The notes under the pieces are model-generated. The model was not told where the DNA came from. It worked only from the letters and a program-made list of their open reading frames with translations, and did no database searches. From Pseudomonadota bacterium (GTDB lineage Bacteria; Pseudomonadota; Gammaproteobacteria; Competibacterales; Competibacteraceae): a stretch of DNA of 64,000 bases. Position numbers and translations under genes: made by a program. Positions 52,448-61,650 of this stretch are shown here, in pieces. The DNA lies in contig JAKLIY010000020.1 in assembly GCA_022709365.1 (NCBI GenBank), positions 1-64,000 of the forward strand, written 5' to 3'. Numbering within the stretch: position 1 is the first letter of the stretch; each line of letters opens with the position of its first letter.

Positions 52448-53197
52448 ATGACCGACGACGAGCTTTTGCGCTACAGCCGGCAAATCCTGCTGCCGGAATT
52501 CGACATTGACGGTCAGGAACGACTCGATCAATCCCATGCGCTGATCATCGGCCTGGGCGGACTGGGATCACCCGTCGCCATGTACTTGGCTGCGGCTGGC
52601 GTTGGCAGACTCACTCTGGTCGATTTCGACACCGTGGACTTGTCTAACCTGCAACGGCAGATTATCCATCGCACCGCAGATATTGGCCGGCCCAAGGTTG
52701 AATCAGCCCGCGATACTTTGCGGGCGCTGAATCCACTGGTCGAGGTTACGACTATCCCTCGGGTGCTGGACGCAGTGGAATTGCAGGAACAGGTCGGACA
52801 GGCGGATGTCGTAGTGGACGCCTGTGATAATTTAGCGACTCGACTGGCCATCAATGCCGCCTGTGTCCAGGCGGGGACGCCACTGGTGACGGGGGCGGCG
52901 ATCCGTCTGGAAGGGCAAGTGCTGGTGTGGCGGCCCGGCGGGGAGGGCGCTTGTTATCGCTGCCTGTACCGGGACACGGCCATGGACCCGGAAACCTGCG
53001 CACAAACCGGGGTCCTTGCGCCAGTGGTCGGGATTATCGGCAGTGTCCAGGCGATGGAAGCGATCAAGGTATTGACGCACCTCGGCGAACCGCTCGATGG
53101 TCGCCTGCTGTTGCTGGACGCCGCACGCATGGAATGGCGGACGATGCGGGTCGGGCGTTGGCCGGGATGTCCGATATGTGGCGGTGAACGGTCATAA
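52448..53197 (+). CDS. MoeB/ThiF-type ubiquitin-like protein adenylyltransferase
   Basis: This 249-aa protein has RYSRQILLPEFDIDGQERL, the nucleotide-binding ALIIGLGGLGSPVAMYLAAAGVGRLTLVDFDTVDLSNLQRQI, VVVDACDNLATRLAIN and EGACYRCLYRD. The zinc site is C-x2-C (CYRC) and WPGCPICGG. It adenylates the C-terminus of MoaD or ThiS. Both partners are absent nearby, so either cofactor pathway is possible; thiamine genes at 40 kb are not adjacent. It ends in a 6-bp overlap with the decarboxylase gene (opposite strand). Confidence 0.93.
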   Translation: MTDDELLRYSRQILLPEFDIDGQERLDQSHALIIGLGGLGSPVAMYLAAAGVGRLTLVDFDTVDLSNLQRQIIHRTADIGRPKVESARDTLRALNPLVEVTTIPRVLDAVELQEQVGQADVVVDACDNLATRLAINAACVQAGTPLVTGAAIRLEGQVLVWRPGGEGACYRCLYRDTAMDPETCAQTGVLAPVVGIIGSVQAMEAIKVLTHLGEPLDGRLLLLDAARMEWRTMRVGRWPGCPICGGERS

Positions 53198-54346
53198 ATA
53201 ATAGGTTTTCAATGGCGGGAAGCCATTGAATTCGACTGCACTATAAGATGCGGTGTAGGCCCCAGTGGAAATCCAGTAAATTCGGTCACCGATTTCTAAC
53301 GATAAGGGGAGTTCATATTTAAAATGCTCATAAATAATATCCAAGCTATCACAAGTAGGACCTGCCAGAATAACATCTCCATTTTCGCCGTCTTTCTCGG
53401 TATAAATCGGATATTTAATCGACTCATCAATAGTTTCCATCAGACCATTAAAGATACCGACATCAGTATAAACCCAGCGTTTTAAATCAGTCCGTGATTT
53501 TTTGGAAATCAGAACGACTTCACTGACCAGTATGCCGGCTTCTCCAGTGAGACCACGTCCCGGTTCAAGGTAAATTTCCGGGATGGATTCGCCGAAATGA
53601 AAGCTGAGGTAGCGATTGATTTCTTCCGCATATACCGATAGTGGATTAGATTTAATCAGATAATCTGCTGGGAAACCACCTCCCATGTTCATCGCTTTCA
53701 AGTGAATTTTTTGTTTCTCCAGTTGCTCGAACAGACTTTTCACTTGAGCAATCGCCGTATCCCAAGCCGGGATTTCACGCTGCTGCGAACCGACATGAAA
53801 AGAAATGCCATACGGTTCGAGTCCGAGATCAGCAGCTAGTGATACCAATTCCACCAACATGCGTGGCTGACAGCCGAATTTCCGCGACAAGGGCCAATCA
53901 GAATCCGAAGTCACCGCATCCATTAACAGACGAAAGAATATCCGCGAACCCGGCGCTTCCTTGGCCAAATGACGAATATCCACTTCGCTATCACTGGCGA
54001 AAAGCCGGACGCCTTTTTCATAGGCTTCCCGAACATGCTTTGCTTTCTTAATGGTGTTGCCGAAGCTAACACGATCAGGCGATACACCAAGGTCCAAAAC
54101 TTGATCAAGTTCGTAAATGGAAGCGATATCGAAATAGGAACCCATATCTCGAAGCAAGGTTAGTACTTCCCTACCGGGACTCGCTTTGACGGCGTAATAA
54201 ATTTTCGCTTGGGGAAAGTTCTTGCGGAATCCTTCAAATTTTTCCTGAATCCTGTCCAGCAGAACAACTAAAAAGGGCGTCTCTTTCTTTTCAGAGAATT
54301 TGATGATTTTTTCCCATTCAGCAGGCGAATAGTAGCTACGATACAT
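53192..54346 (-). CDS. Ornithine/lysine-type decarboxylase, alanine-racemase fold (PLP)
   Basis: The start MYRSYYSPAEWEKI (54346) gives 384 aa. It has the fold-III PLP lysine in KIYYAVKASPGREVL, a GSYFDIASIYELDQVL segment, FHVGSQQ, NMGGGFPADY, YLEPGRGLTGEAG, and the C-terminal active-site CDS in GPTCDSLDIIYEHF. This matches eukaryotic-like ornithine decarboxylases. It would make putrescine from ornithine, feeding the next two genes. Diaminopimelate or lysine decarboxylase activity cannot be excluded. It is third in the polyamine operon, after an 83-bp gap with a hairpin. Confidence 0.9.
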   Translation of the reverse strand: MYRSYYSPAEWEKIIKFSEKKETPFLVVLLDRIQEKFEGFRKNFPQAKIYYAVKASPGREVLTLLRDMGSYFDIASIYELDQVLDLGVSPDRVSFGNTIKKAKHVREAYEKGVRLFASDSEVDIRHLAKEAPGSRIFFRLLMDAVTSDSDWPLSRKFGCQPRMLVELVSLAADLGLEPYGISFHVGSQQREIPAWDTAIAQVKSLFEQLEKQKIHLKAMNMGGGFPADYLIKSNPLSVYAEEINRYLSFHFGESIPEIYLEPGRGLTGEAGILVSEVVLISKKSRTDLKRWVYTDVGIFNGLMETIDESIKYPIYTEKDGENGDVILAGPTCDSLDIIYEHFKYELPLSLEIGDRIYWISTGAYTASYSAVEFNGFPPLKTYYL

Positions 54347-54387
54347 GATTGGACTCTTTTGTAAATGGGATAGATGCCGATAGCTCA

Positions 54388-54407
54388 AGGCCGGTTAAAA
54401 CCGGCCT
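54388..54407. terminator. Hairpin between the two polyamine genes
   Basis: AGGCCGGTT (54388-54396) pairs with AACCGGCCT (54399-54407). It lies in the 83-bp gap between the carboxynorspermidine synthase-like gene and the decarboxylase. There is no T-run in the transcribed direction, so it may trim or attenuate the message rather than end it. Confidence 0.45.
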
Positions 54408-54429
54408 GATTTGCTGAAGGAGTGAACCG

Positions 54430-55767
54430 CTATTTTTTAGGCGCCAAGGCAATCATCGGATTAGCCGCGGAAATAGTCACGGTTGCAGTGGATTTCGCCA
54501 GTTCCGTCTCTAAATCTCTGACTGCTCCATCGAAGGATTCTGCGCTGCCGGGCTGAATTTCCTTGACATCCGTCGGCAAGCCAATCTGATCAAGAAGGGC
54601 AATGAACGGTTCCGGATCCAGTTCCTCGACGTTCACCATCGTTTTTGGATCCCAAATGTCCTGGGCAACGAGCATAGCCGCCGCAACCGGAGGAACGCCA
54701 GCGGTGTAGCTGATGCCCTGCGACTCAACTTCTTCAAAGCACTTTTTGTGATCTGAAACCTGATAAATGAACACTTCCCGCGCCTTCCCATCTTTCGAAC
54801 CCTTGACGAAGTTACCAATGCAGGTTTTACCAGTATAACCGGGGGCTAAAGTTTGCGGATCGGGCAACAATGCTTTAACTACCTTGAGGGGCACGACTTC
54901 TTGACCGGTTGTCAGGGTCACGGGCAGGTGCGACAGAAACCCGAGAGTGCGCAGTACGGTGAAGACATTAATGTAATGATCGCCGAAGCCCATCCAGAAA
55001 CGAATGCTGTTTGCATCGATATTTTTCGACAGCGAATGCAATTCGTCATGTCCATTCAAATAGATCGGGCAAGGACCAGCCACCGGGAAATTGTAGATGC
55101 GCTTGACGGAATGCGTGGGATACTCTTTCCACTGGCGGTCGATCCAGGTCCAGACCTTGATAAATTCGCGGAAGTTAATTTCTGGATCGAAGTTGGTAGC
55201 AAAATATTTACCATGACTTCCGGCATTGACATCTAAAATATCAATGGTATCGATCTTGTCAAAATAGCGTTTGACAGCTAATGCACAGTAGGCGTTGACG
55301 ACGCCGGGATCAAATCCAGCGCCAAGAATAGCGGTTAGCCCTTTCTCCGTGCAGCGGTCTTTACGTTTCCATTCATAATTGGCATACCAGGGCGGAGTTT
55401 CGCAGACCTTATCTGGTTCTTCATGAATTGCGGTGTCAATATAGACAGCTCCAGTTTCAAGACAGGCTTCCAGAACTGACATATTAATAAAAGCATTACC
55501 GAGATTGATAACAATCTGTGAATGGGTTTCGTGAATCAGCTTGACCGTGGCAGGAATATCGAGTGCGTCGATTTGCTTTGAATAAAGTTTCTTAGCCGGA
55601 TCTTTGATATGCCCTTTCCGTTTAACGCTATCGATGATCTGATCACACTTCTCCAATGTCCGCGAGGCAATGCAAATATCGCCCAGCACATCGTTATTCA
55701 TGGCGGCTTTGTGGGCCGCGACATGGGCAACCCCGCCTGCGCCGATGATCAATACATTGTTTTTCAT
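54430..55767 (-). CDS. Saccharopine dehydrogenase-family carboxynorspermidine synthase-like protein
   Basis: This 445-aa protein starts with a NAD(P) Rossmann motif NVLIIGAGGVAHVAAHKAA. It also has IDTAIHEEPDKV, GLTAILGAGFDPGVVNAYCALAV and GKYFATNFDPEINFREF, like carboxynorspermidine dehydrogenases. The family condenses a diamine with aspartate semialdehyde and reduces the imine to carboxynorspermidine or carboxyspermidine. A GGAG site precedes the ATG. With ornithine decarboxylase in the operon, putrescine and carboxyspermidine are the likely substrate and product. Confidence 0.92.
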   Translation of the reverse strand: MKNNVLIIGAGGVAHVAAHKAAMNNDVLGDICIASRTLEKCDQIIDSVKRKGHIKDPAKKLYSKQIDALDIPATVKLIHETHSQIVINLGNAFINMSVLEACLETGAVYIDTAIHEEPDKVCETPPWYANYEWKRKDRCTEKGLTAILGAGFDPGVVNAYCALAVKRYFDKIDTIDILDVNAGSHGKYFATNFDPEINFREFIKVWTWIDRQWKEYPTHSVKRIYNFPVAGPCPIYLNGHDELHSLSKNIDANSIRFWMGFGDHYINVFTVLRTLGFLSHLPVTLTTGQEVVPLKVVKALLPDPQTLAPGYTGKTCIGNFVKGSKDGKAREVFIYQVSDHKKCFEEVESQGISYTAGVPPVAAAMLVAQDIWDPKTMVNVEELDPEPFIALLDQIGLPTDVKEIQPGSAESFDGAVRDLETELAKSTATVTISAANPMIALAPKK

Positions 55768-55785
55768 CCAAGTAACTCCATGAAC

Positions 55786-56892
55786 TTATGAAAGATTGCG
55801 TTTGAAATCTTTATAGCCGAATTTTCGGACGATTTCCACTGTTCCATCCAACCGGCGGACGACAATAGCGGGCATGGAGATGCCATTGAACCAGTTTTTC
55901 TTAACCATCGTGTATCCCGCTGCGTCGGCGATATGGACTTCACTGCCAATCTTTAATCGGGTTTTCAGGCGATACTCACCAAAGATATCCCCGGCCAGAC
56001 AGGTTCGACCTGCAATCATGATGCGATGACGGCCTGACTCGGGGAAGGTAATTTTGGGCGAGGTGTGATAAATCAAATGATCCAGCATGTGGGCTTCAAC
56101 GGAAGCGTCGATAATCGCAATATCGATCTCATTATGCAGGATGTCCAAAACGGTCGTGACCAGCTCGGCGCAACCGGTAATCGCCGCTTCACCCGGCTCC
56201 AGATAGACTTGAATGCCGAATTTTTCACTGAAGTTTTTTAATTTTTCGCAGAATTGATCCAGTGGATAACCGTCTTTGGTAAAGAAAAGACCCCCACCAA
56301 GACTGACCCATTCCATTTTTTCCAGTAGATTTCCATATTTTTGACTGATCAGGTCAATAGCTGCGGAAATATTTTTAAAATTGTCATTTTCGCAGTTAAA
56401 ATGAAACATAACTCCACTCAGAATTGGCGAGACTTTCATGATTTCCGCGTGGTAGGAAACACCCAGTCGCGAGTATTTTCTGGCTGGATCAGCGAGGTCA
56501 AAGTGTGAATAACTGATTCCTGGATTAACTCGCAACCCTAGTTTCATGGTGTGAATATCATCATAGTGAGTCATTAATTGCGAGATCGAATTGAAAATTA
56601 CCTTATCAGCAAACTTTCTGACCGATTTGATGTCTTTTTTAGAAAATCCGACGCTATAAGCATGAACTTCTTTACCAAATTTCTCATGACCCAGGCGAGC
56701 TTCAAATAAAGAACTACTGGTGGTTCCATCCAGATAGCGCTGCATCAAGCCAAAAACACCCCAAGTTGAAAAACACTTGAGTGCCAATACCGATTTTGCG
56801 CCGGAAATATCGCGCACTTTTTCAATAATCTTGAGGTTCTTTTCCAGTAAAGTTTCGTCGATCAAGTAATAGGGTGTGGTTAATTTTTTCAT
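55786..56892 (-). CDS. nspC: Carboxynorspermidine/carboxyspermidine decarboxylase
   Basis: The ATG at 56892 (MKKLTTPYYLIDETLL) gives 368 aa; a TTG one codon earlier is less likely. It is a PLP fold-III decarboxylase with VLALKCFSTWGVFGLMQRYLDGTTSSSLFEARLG, GVMFHFNCEND, VSLGGGLFFTKDGYPLDQF and AGRTCLAGDIFGEY. It removes the carboxyl group from the condensed triamine to give spermidine or norspermidine. It is the first gene of the minus-strand polyamine operon, 18 bp before the synthase. The upstream gap of 306 bp contains an inverted repeat. Confidence 0.94.
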   Translation of the reverse strand: MKKLTTPYYLIDETLLEKNLKIIEKVRDISGAKSVLALKCFSTWGVFGLMQRYLDGTTSSSLFEARLGHEKFGKEVHAYSVGFSKKDIKSVRKFADKVIFNSISQLMTHYDDIHTMKLGLRVNPGISYSHFDLADPARKYSRLGVSYHAEIMKVSPILSGVMFHFNCENDNFKNISAAIDLISQKYGNLLEKMEWVSLGGGLFFTKDGYPLDQFCEKLKNFSEKFGIQVYLEPGEAAITGCAELVTTVLDILHNEIDIAIIDASVEAHMLDHLIYHTSPKITFPESGRHRIMIAGRTCLAGDIFGEYRLKTRLKIGSEVHIADAAGYTMVKKNWFNGISMPAIVVRRLDGTVEIVRKFGYKDFKRNLS

Positions 56893-56991
56893 CAATTATA
56901 AATCTCTTGGGACATTAGAATCAGCGGATGCCAAGATTGACGAAACAGGAAATTAGCGAAGAGAAAAATTTTTGACTACTCAGATTTCGCC

Positions 56992-57079
56992 GTCTGAATC
57001 ACGGATTAGCGGATTAACGGATTACACGAAAGGCTTCATCCGTGAAATCGGTGTCATCCGGCGAATCCGTGATTCAGAC
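56992..57079. repeat. 88-bp inverted-repeat element with 16-bp arms
   Basis: GTCTGAATCACGGATT (56992-57007) is the exact complement of 57064-57079. Short direct repeats (GGATTA and ATCCG units) lie inside. The rest of the gap 56893-57198 has no gene. The pattern resembles the dispersed 'CCGTGATTCAG' repeats found in many bacterial genomes. It may also serve as end structure for phoU. Confidence 0.6.
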
Positions 57080-57198
57080 CATGAGCAATGTGCAATTCAC
57101 CCAGCGCTTGGCCCGCACACCATAACTCGATTCAAACCGGTGCTGATTAGTTACAAAAATTTTATCTACCGCATCTCCCTGTTTCCCTGTCTCCTCAA

Positions 57199-57924
57199 TC
57201 ACTCTTCTTCAAGCGCATCCTGAACCAGCACATCCATTTTAACATGCCGCACATCCTTGCCCTTCACCAGATAAATGATGTATTCAGCGATGTTTTTGGA
57301 ATGATCGCCAATCCGTTCCAGCGCCTTAATGATGAACAGGACGTTGATCGCGTGACCGATGGTGCGCTGGTCTTCCATCATGTAGGTCATGAGTCGCCGC
57401 AACGCCGATTGAAACTCCTGATCCAGTTCATCATCGCCCTTAGCGACTTCGACCGCTTTTTCTACATCCAACCGCGCCAAAGCATCGAGACAGCCGTGCA
57501 ACATATTCGCCGCCAGCTTGGACATGGGATGCACATCGCGGAGCAGTTTGGCGCTGGGTGAGCTGCTAACGCCATCGTAGGTCTTGACGGTCATCCGGGC
57601 AATTTTCTCGGCCTCATCACCGATCCGCTCCAGATCGGTGACGATCTTGGACAGCGACATGATCAGCCGCAGGTCGCTACCGAGCGGCTGGCGCAGAGCA
57701 ATCAGGCTGACGCTGTCTTCATCGACTTTGACCTGCATCCCATTGATGATCTGGTCACGGGCGATCACCTCGCGGGCGGCAGCGACATCCTCGTTATCCA
57801 GCGCCTGGATGGCGTTTTTAATCTGATCTTCCACCAGCCCGCCCATTTCCAGCACCAGATTGCGCAGGTTGGCCAGTAGTACATCGAACTGCTTGACGGT
57901 ATGAGCATCGTGGCTGATGGCCAT
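57199..57924 (-). CDS. phoU: Phosphate transport system regulator
   Basis: The ATG at 57924 (MAISHDAHTVKQFDVLLANL), with GGAG before it, gives 241 aa. It consists of two three-helix PhoU domains: GGLVEDQIKNAIQALDN with ERIGDEAEKIARM, and YMMEDQRTIGHAINVLFIIKALERIGDHSKNIAEYIIYLV. The E-R-I-G-D-x motifs bind metal. PhoU links PstB to the PhoR kinase and dampens Pho regulon output. It is last in the pst operon. Confidence 0.97.
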   Translation of the reverse strand: MAISHDAHTVKQFDVLLANLRNLVLEMGGLVEDQIKNAIQALDNEDVAAAREVIARDQIINGMQVKVDEDSVSLIALRQPLGSDLRLIMSLSKIVTDLERIGDEAEKIARMTVKTYDGVSSSPSAKLLRDVHPMSKLAANMLHGCLDALARLDVEKAVEVAKGDDELDQEFQSALRRLMTYMMEDQRTIGHAINVLFIIKALERIGDHSKNIAEYIIYLVKGKDVRHVKMDVLVQDALEEE

Positions 57925-57961
57925 GAGTAAATACTCCAGTAGTAACGCAAGTGAGGGCGTG

Positions 57962-58852
57962 TCAGCCAAAGCGGCCGGTGATGTAGTCTTCGGTCAATTT
58001 GTGTTTAGGATTGGTGAAGATTTGATCGGTCTCACCAATTTCAATCAAGTCGCCTAGGTGAAAATAAGCCGTGCGTTGGGAAACGCGGGCAGCCTGTTGC
58101 ATAGAGTGGGTAACGATGACGATAGTATAGTTTTCTCGCAGTTCGTCGATCAGTTCCTCGATTTTAGCGGTGGCGATGGGATCAAGCGCTGAACAGGGTT
58201 CGTCCATCAAGATCACTTCAGGATTAACCGCGATAGCGCGGGCGATGCACAGCCGCTGTTGCTGGCCGCCGGATAGACTGGTGCCCGGCTCGCTCAGTCG
58301 ATTCTCGACTTCCTTGAGCAACCCTGCCCGCTCCAGACTGGCGCGCACCAGTTCGTCCATCTCCGCTTTGCCATCGACCATACCGTGAATTCGCGGCCCA
58401 TAGGCGACATTTTCATAGATGGATTTGGGAAAGGGGTTGGGTTTTTGGAACACCATGCCGACCCGCGCCCGTAGTTGCACCACATCAATGCTCTTATCGT
58501 AGATATCGTCTTGATCAAGTTTGATCTCACCGATGACCTGGCAAAAAGGAATGGTATCGTTCATACGATTCAGGCAGCGCAGAAAAGTCGATTTTCCGCA
58601 ACCTGATGGACCGATAAAAGCGATGACTTCATTCGCACCAATATCGATGCTGACATGTTTTAATGCCTGTTTTCCAGTGTAATAAACATTGACGTCGCGG
58701 CAAATCATTTTGGGGTTATCCACCGTGATTTTGCCGACCGTTTGCCGGTGATCGTAGTCGGTGATCTGGACACTGGACAGCGGGATTTGTCGGCCTTCAG
58801 CATTCAGTGCATTATCCAGGTTCGCTTTAGCTTCAATTATCGTTGTACTCAT
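57962..58852 (-). CDS. pstB: Phosphate ABC transporter ATP-binding protein
   Basis: This 296-aa protein has Walker [22 protein letters not shown], the signature [17 protein letters not shown], and Walker [18 protein letters not shown]. The PstB-specific [25 protein letters not shown] is present. The ~35-residue N-terminal extension before the usual PstB start is common in this group. It powers phosphate import with PstSCA. It lies 31 bp downstream of pstA. Confidence 0.98.
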   Translation of the reverse strand: MSTTIIEAKANLDNALNAEGRQIPLSSVQITDYDHRQTVGKITVDNPKMICRDVNVYYTGKQALKHVSIDIGANEVIAFIGPSGCGKSTFLRCLNRMNDTIPFCQVIGEIKLDQDDIYDKSIDVVQLRARVGMVFQKPNPFPKSIYENVAYGPRIHGMVDGKAEMDELVRASLERAGLLKEVENRLSEPGTSLSGGQQQRLCIARAIAVNPEVILMDEPCSALDPIATAKIEELIDELRENYTIVIVTHSMQQAARVSQRTAYFHLGDLIEIGETDQIFTNPKHKLTEDYITGRFG

Positions 58853-58883
58853 ACCAATGAATCCTCGGGGATTTTAGGGGATC

Positions 58884-60194
58884 TTACCAGCGGCGCTCGA
58901 AGCGCTTGCGAAGAATAATCGCTAGGCCATTCATGACGATCATGAACGCCAGTAACACCATAATCGCCGCCGAGGTGCGCTCTACAAACGCTCGTTCCGG
59001 CAGGTCAGACCAGAGAAAAATCTGCACTGGCAGCACGGTGGCCGGGTCGGTGAAACTCTTTGGCACATCGACAATGAAGGCCACCATACCGATCATCAGT
59101 AGTGGGGCGGATTCACCCAGGGCGCGGGCCATGCCAATAATCGAGCCGGTCAACATGCCCGGCATCGCCAGTGGCAGGACGTGGTGGCCGACCATCTGCA
59201 ATTTGGAGGCGCCAACCCCCAACGCGGCTTCGCGGATCGATGGCGGCACCGAGGTCAACGCGGCGCGACCGGCAATGATAATTACCGGTAGCGTCATTAA
59301 ACTCAAGACCAGTCCACCCACCAGGGGCGCGGAACGCGGCAGGCCGAAGAAGTTGATGAACACCGCCAAGCCCAACAGGCCAAACACGATGGAGGGCACC
59401 GCCGCCAGGTTGTTGATATTGACTTCGATCAAATCGGTCCAGCGGTTCTTCGGCGCGAACTCCTCCAGATACACTGCCGTCGCCACGCCAATCGGGAACG
59501 ACAGCAGGAAGGTGATCAGCAGGGTGTAGAACGAACCCATCAAAGCGCCGCGAATACCGGCCTGTTCCGGTTCGCGGGAATCGCCACTGCTGAAGAGAAT
59601 CGTGTTGAACTGCTTCTCGATCTGCCCTGCGGCCTGCAATTGATCGACCCAGCCGATTTGATTGTCCTTGATCGGACGTTCCGTCTCGTCGAGCGACCGT
59701 TCAATGTTGCCCTTGATCAGAGTATCCACGTTGGCGCTGGCTAACAGCCAAATTTCCTGTTCGGCGCCGATCAGTTCCGGGTTCTGGAGTACCCGGTTTT
59801 GCAGTTCCAGCGCCCCATCGGAACTGACCAGACCATAGAGCGCGCGCAGTTCCAGCCGCCCCTCTACCGCAGGAAACATGCGGCGCATCCCGGCGCGCAC
59901 CAGCGCCGCGTAATCGGCGCTCTGCAAGGCCTGCGGGTCCCGGTTGCCCTGGGGATCGATCACGGCGGGATCGAACTGGATAGGCACCTGGATATAAGTT
60001 TGCCAAAAAGCCGGATAGCCTTTGCTGATGATGTTGCCGAACATCAAAACGACGAAGGCCAGACCCAGGCTGACCGCAATCAGCCCGTACCAGCGGAAAC
60101 GCCGTTCAGCGGCATGGCGGCGCGGGAGACTGGCGTTGACGATGGTTTTAATGTTGCGTTGCAGCGGGTCAGGGGAAGAGATCACTTTATTCAT
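58884..60194 (-). CDS. pstA: Phosphate ABC transporter permease PstA
   Basis: The start MNKVISSPDPLQRNIK (60194) gives 436 aa and overlaps the pstC stop by 8 bp. An N-terminal membrane segment is followed by a long extra periplasmic part (~residues 60-210: FDPAVIDPQGNRDPQALQSAD, REPEQAGIRGALMGS). The permease core follows, with FLLSFPIGVATAVYLEEFAPKNRWTDLIEVNINNLAAVPSIVFGLLGLAVF and the EAA loop REAALGVGASKLQMVGHHVLPLAMPG. The extra domain is also seen in other gammaproteobacterial PstA proteins. Confidence 0.96.
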   Translation of the reverse strand: MNKVISSPDPLQRNIKTIVNASLPRRHAAERRFRWYGLIAVSLGLAFVVLMFGNIISKGYPAFWQTYIQVPIQFDPAVIDPQGNRDPQALQSADYAALVRAGMRRMFPAVEGRLELRALYGLVSSDGALELQNRVLQNPELIGAEQEIWLLASANVDTLIKGNIERSLDETERPIKDNQIGWVDQLQAAGQIEKQFNTILFSSGDSREPEQAGIRGALMGSFYTLLITFLLSFPIGVATAVYLEEFAPKNRWTDLIEVNINNLAAVPSIVFGLLGLAVFINFFGLPRSAPLVGGLVLSLMTLPVIIIAGRAALTSVPPSIREAALGVGASKLQMVGHHVLPLAMPGMLTGSIIGMARALGESAPLLMIGMVAFIVDVPKSFTDPATVLPVQIFLWSDLPERAFVERTSAAIMVLLAFMIVMNGLAIILRKRFERRW

Positions 60195-61566
60195 ACTGCT
60201 CCCGGTATTTGCGCACCACCTGCAGGGCAATGATATTGAGAATCAGCGTGACGATAAACAGCATCAGACCGAGGGCAAAGGCGGCCAGGGTCTTGGGGCT
60301 GTCGAATTCCTGATCGCCGGTCAACAGCGTCACGATTTGCACGGTGACCGTGGTGACCGCTTCCAATGGATTGGCGGTCAGATTAGCCGACAGTCCGGCC
60401 GCCATGACCACAATCATCGTTTCACCGATGGCACGGGAGACGGCCAGCAGGATGCTGCCGACAATACCCGGCAGCGCCGCCGGCAGCAGGACGCGCTTGA
60501 TCGTTTCGGATTTGGTTGCGCCCAGGGCGTAGGAACCATCGCGCATCGACTGCGGCACGGCATTGATCACGTCATCGGACAGCGAGGAAACGAAGGGGAT
60601 GATCATGATGCCCATGACCAGTCCGGCCGCCAGTGCGCTTTCCGAAGCGACGTGCAAACCCATAGATGTGCCGATTTCGCGAATCAGCGGTGCGACAGTC
60701 AGTGCGGCGAAAAAGCCGTAGACCACGGTGGGAATGCCGGCCAGCACTTCCAGCGCCGGCTTGGCGACCGCACGAAACTTCGGCGTCGCGTACTCGGACA
60801 GGAATAATGCGGACATCAGGCCAATTGGCACGGCGATCACCATGGCGATGCCGGAGATCAGCAACGTTCCGGCGAACAGCGGCACTGAGCCGAAGGCTCC
60901 GGAAGAACCGGTCTGATCAGCGCGCAAGGCGGTTTGCGGACTCCATTGCAGGCCAAACAGGAATTCACTGATGGGCACTTTCTGGAAGAAGAGAATGGAC
61001 TCGAACACCACCGACAGCACGATCCCGAGCGTGGTGAAAATAGCGATCGTCGAGCTGGCGATCAGAAATACGTTGACCACCCTTTCGACCCGGTTGCGGG
61101 CGCGCAGGGTCGGCGAAATCGCCCGCCATGCATGAACGACGCCCAGGATCGCCAGGCTCAGCACGGTCACCCAGAGCGCGGCGTTGCCGACCGTGCGTAG
61201 ATGCCGATAGTGATCGGCGGCGGCCAGCATGGCGGGGTTCGGCGCACTGGATACGAAGTTACCGCCGACCAGATTTTTCAGGTCATTGACCACCAGATTC
61301 AACTGATCCGGCGGCAAATTGCGCAGTTCCGGCGGCATACCGGCCACAACCAGGTCAATGATGAAACCTTGTTGAAACGTTATCCAGAGGCCGAAGACGA
61401 TCAGCGCCGGCAAAAAACACCACAAGGCAGTGTAGGAACCGTAGAAACTGGGCAGAGAATGCAGTTTGCGAATATGGCCGTTCGCCACGACGAAGGCGCG
61501 TTTCCGGCCCAGGTGATAGGCGCCGGCGCTCAGCAAGAGCAGGCTCAAAAAAAGGTAGATAAACAT
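60187..61566 (-). CDS. pstC: Phosphate ABC transporter permease PstC
   Basis: The start MFIYLFLSLLLLSAGAYHLG (61566) gives 459 aa. Like PstA it has an additional N-terminal part (a first membrane segment, a 100-residue periplasmic region with FGLWITFQQGFIIDLVV and ADHYRHLRTVGN). The permease core follows (VPLFAGTLLISGIAMVIAVPIGLMSALFLSEYATPKFRAVAKPALEVLAGIPTVVYGFFA) and the EAA loop MRDGSYALGATKSETIKRVLLPAALPGIV. It pairs with PstA in the inner membrane. Confidence 0.96.
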   Translation of the reverse strand: MFIYLFLSLLLLSAGAYHLGRKRAFVVANGHIRKLHSLPSFYGSYTALWCFLPALIVFGLWITFQQGFIIDLVVAGMPPELRNLPPDQLNLVVNDLKNLVGGNFVSSAPNPAMLAAADHYRHLRTVGNAALWVTVLSLAILGVVHAWRAISPTLRARNRVERVVNVFLIASSTIAIFTTLGIVLSVVFESILFFQKVPISEFLFGLQWSPQTALRADQTGSSGAFGSVPLFAGTLLISGIAMVIAVPIGLMSALFLSEYATPKFRAVAKPALEVLAGIPTVVYGFFAALTVAPLIREIGTSMGLHVASESALAAGLVMGIMIIPFVSSLSDDVINAVPQSMRDGSYALGATKSETIKRVLLPAALPGIVGSILLAVSRAIGETMIVVMAAGLSANLTANPLEAVTTVTVQIVTLLTGDQEFDSPKTLAAFALGLMLFIVTLILNIIALQVVRKYREQYE

Positions 61567-61592
61567 AGCGCGCAATGACCGGGGATGCGAAA

Positions 61593-61634
61593 CGCCGCCA
61601 GCGATCGAACTCAGAGGTTCAGACGCTGGCAGCG
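61593..61634 (-). promoter_or_regulatory. Intercistronic hairpin between pstS and pstC
   Basis: CGCCGCCAGCG (61593-61603) and CGCTGGCAGCG (61624-61634) pair over 11 bp with one G-T wobble. It lies 16 bp after the pstS stop. Such hairpins between a binding-protein gene and its permeases commonly stabilise the upstream mRNA end and reduce downstream expression. No T-run follows. Confidence 0.6.
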
Positions 61635-61650
61635 TTGGTAAATGGCCCGA

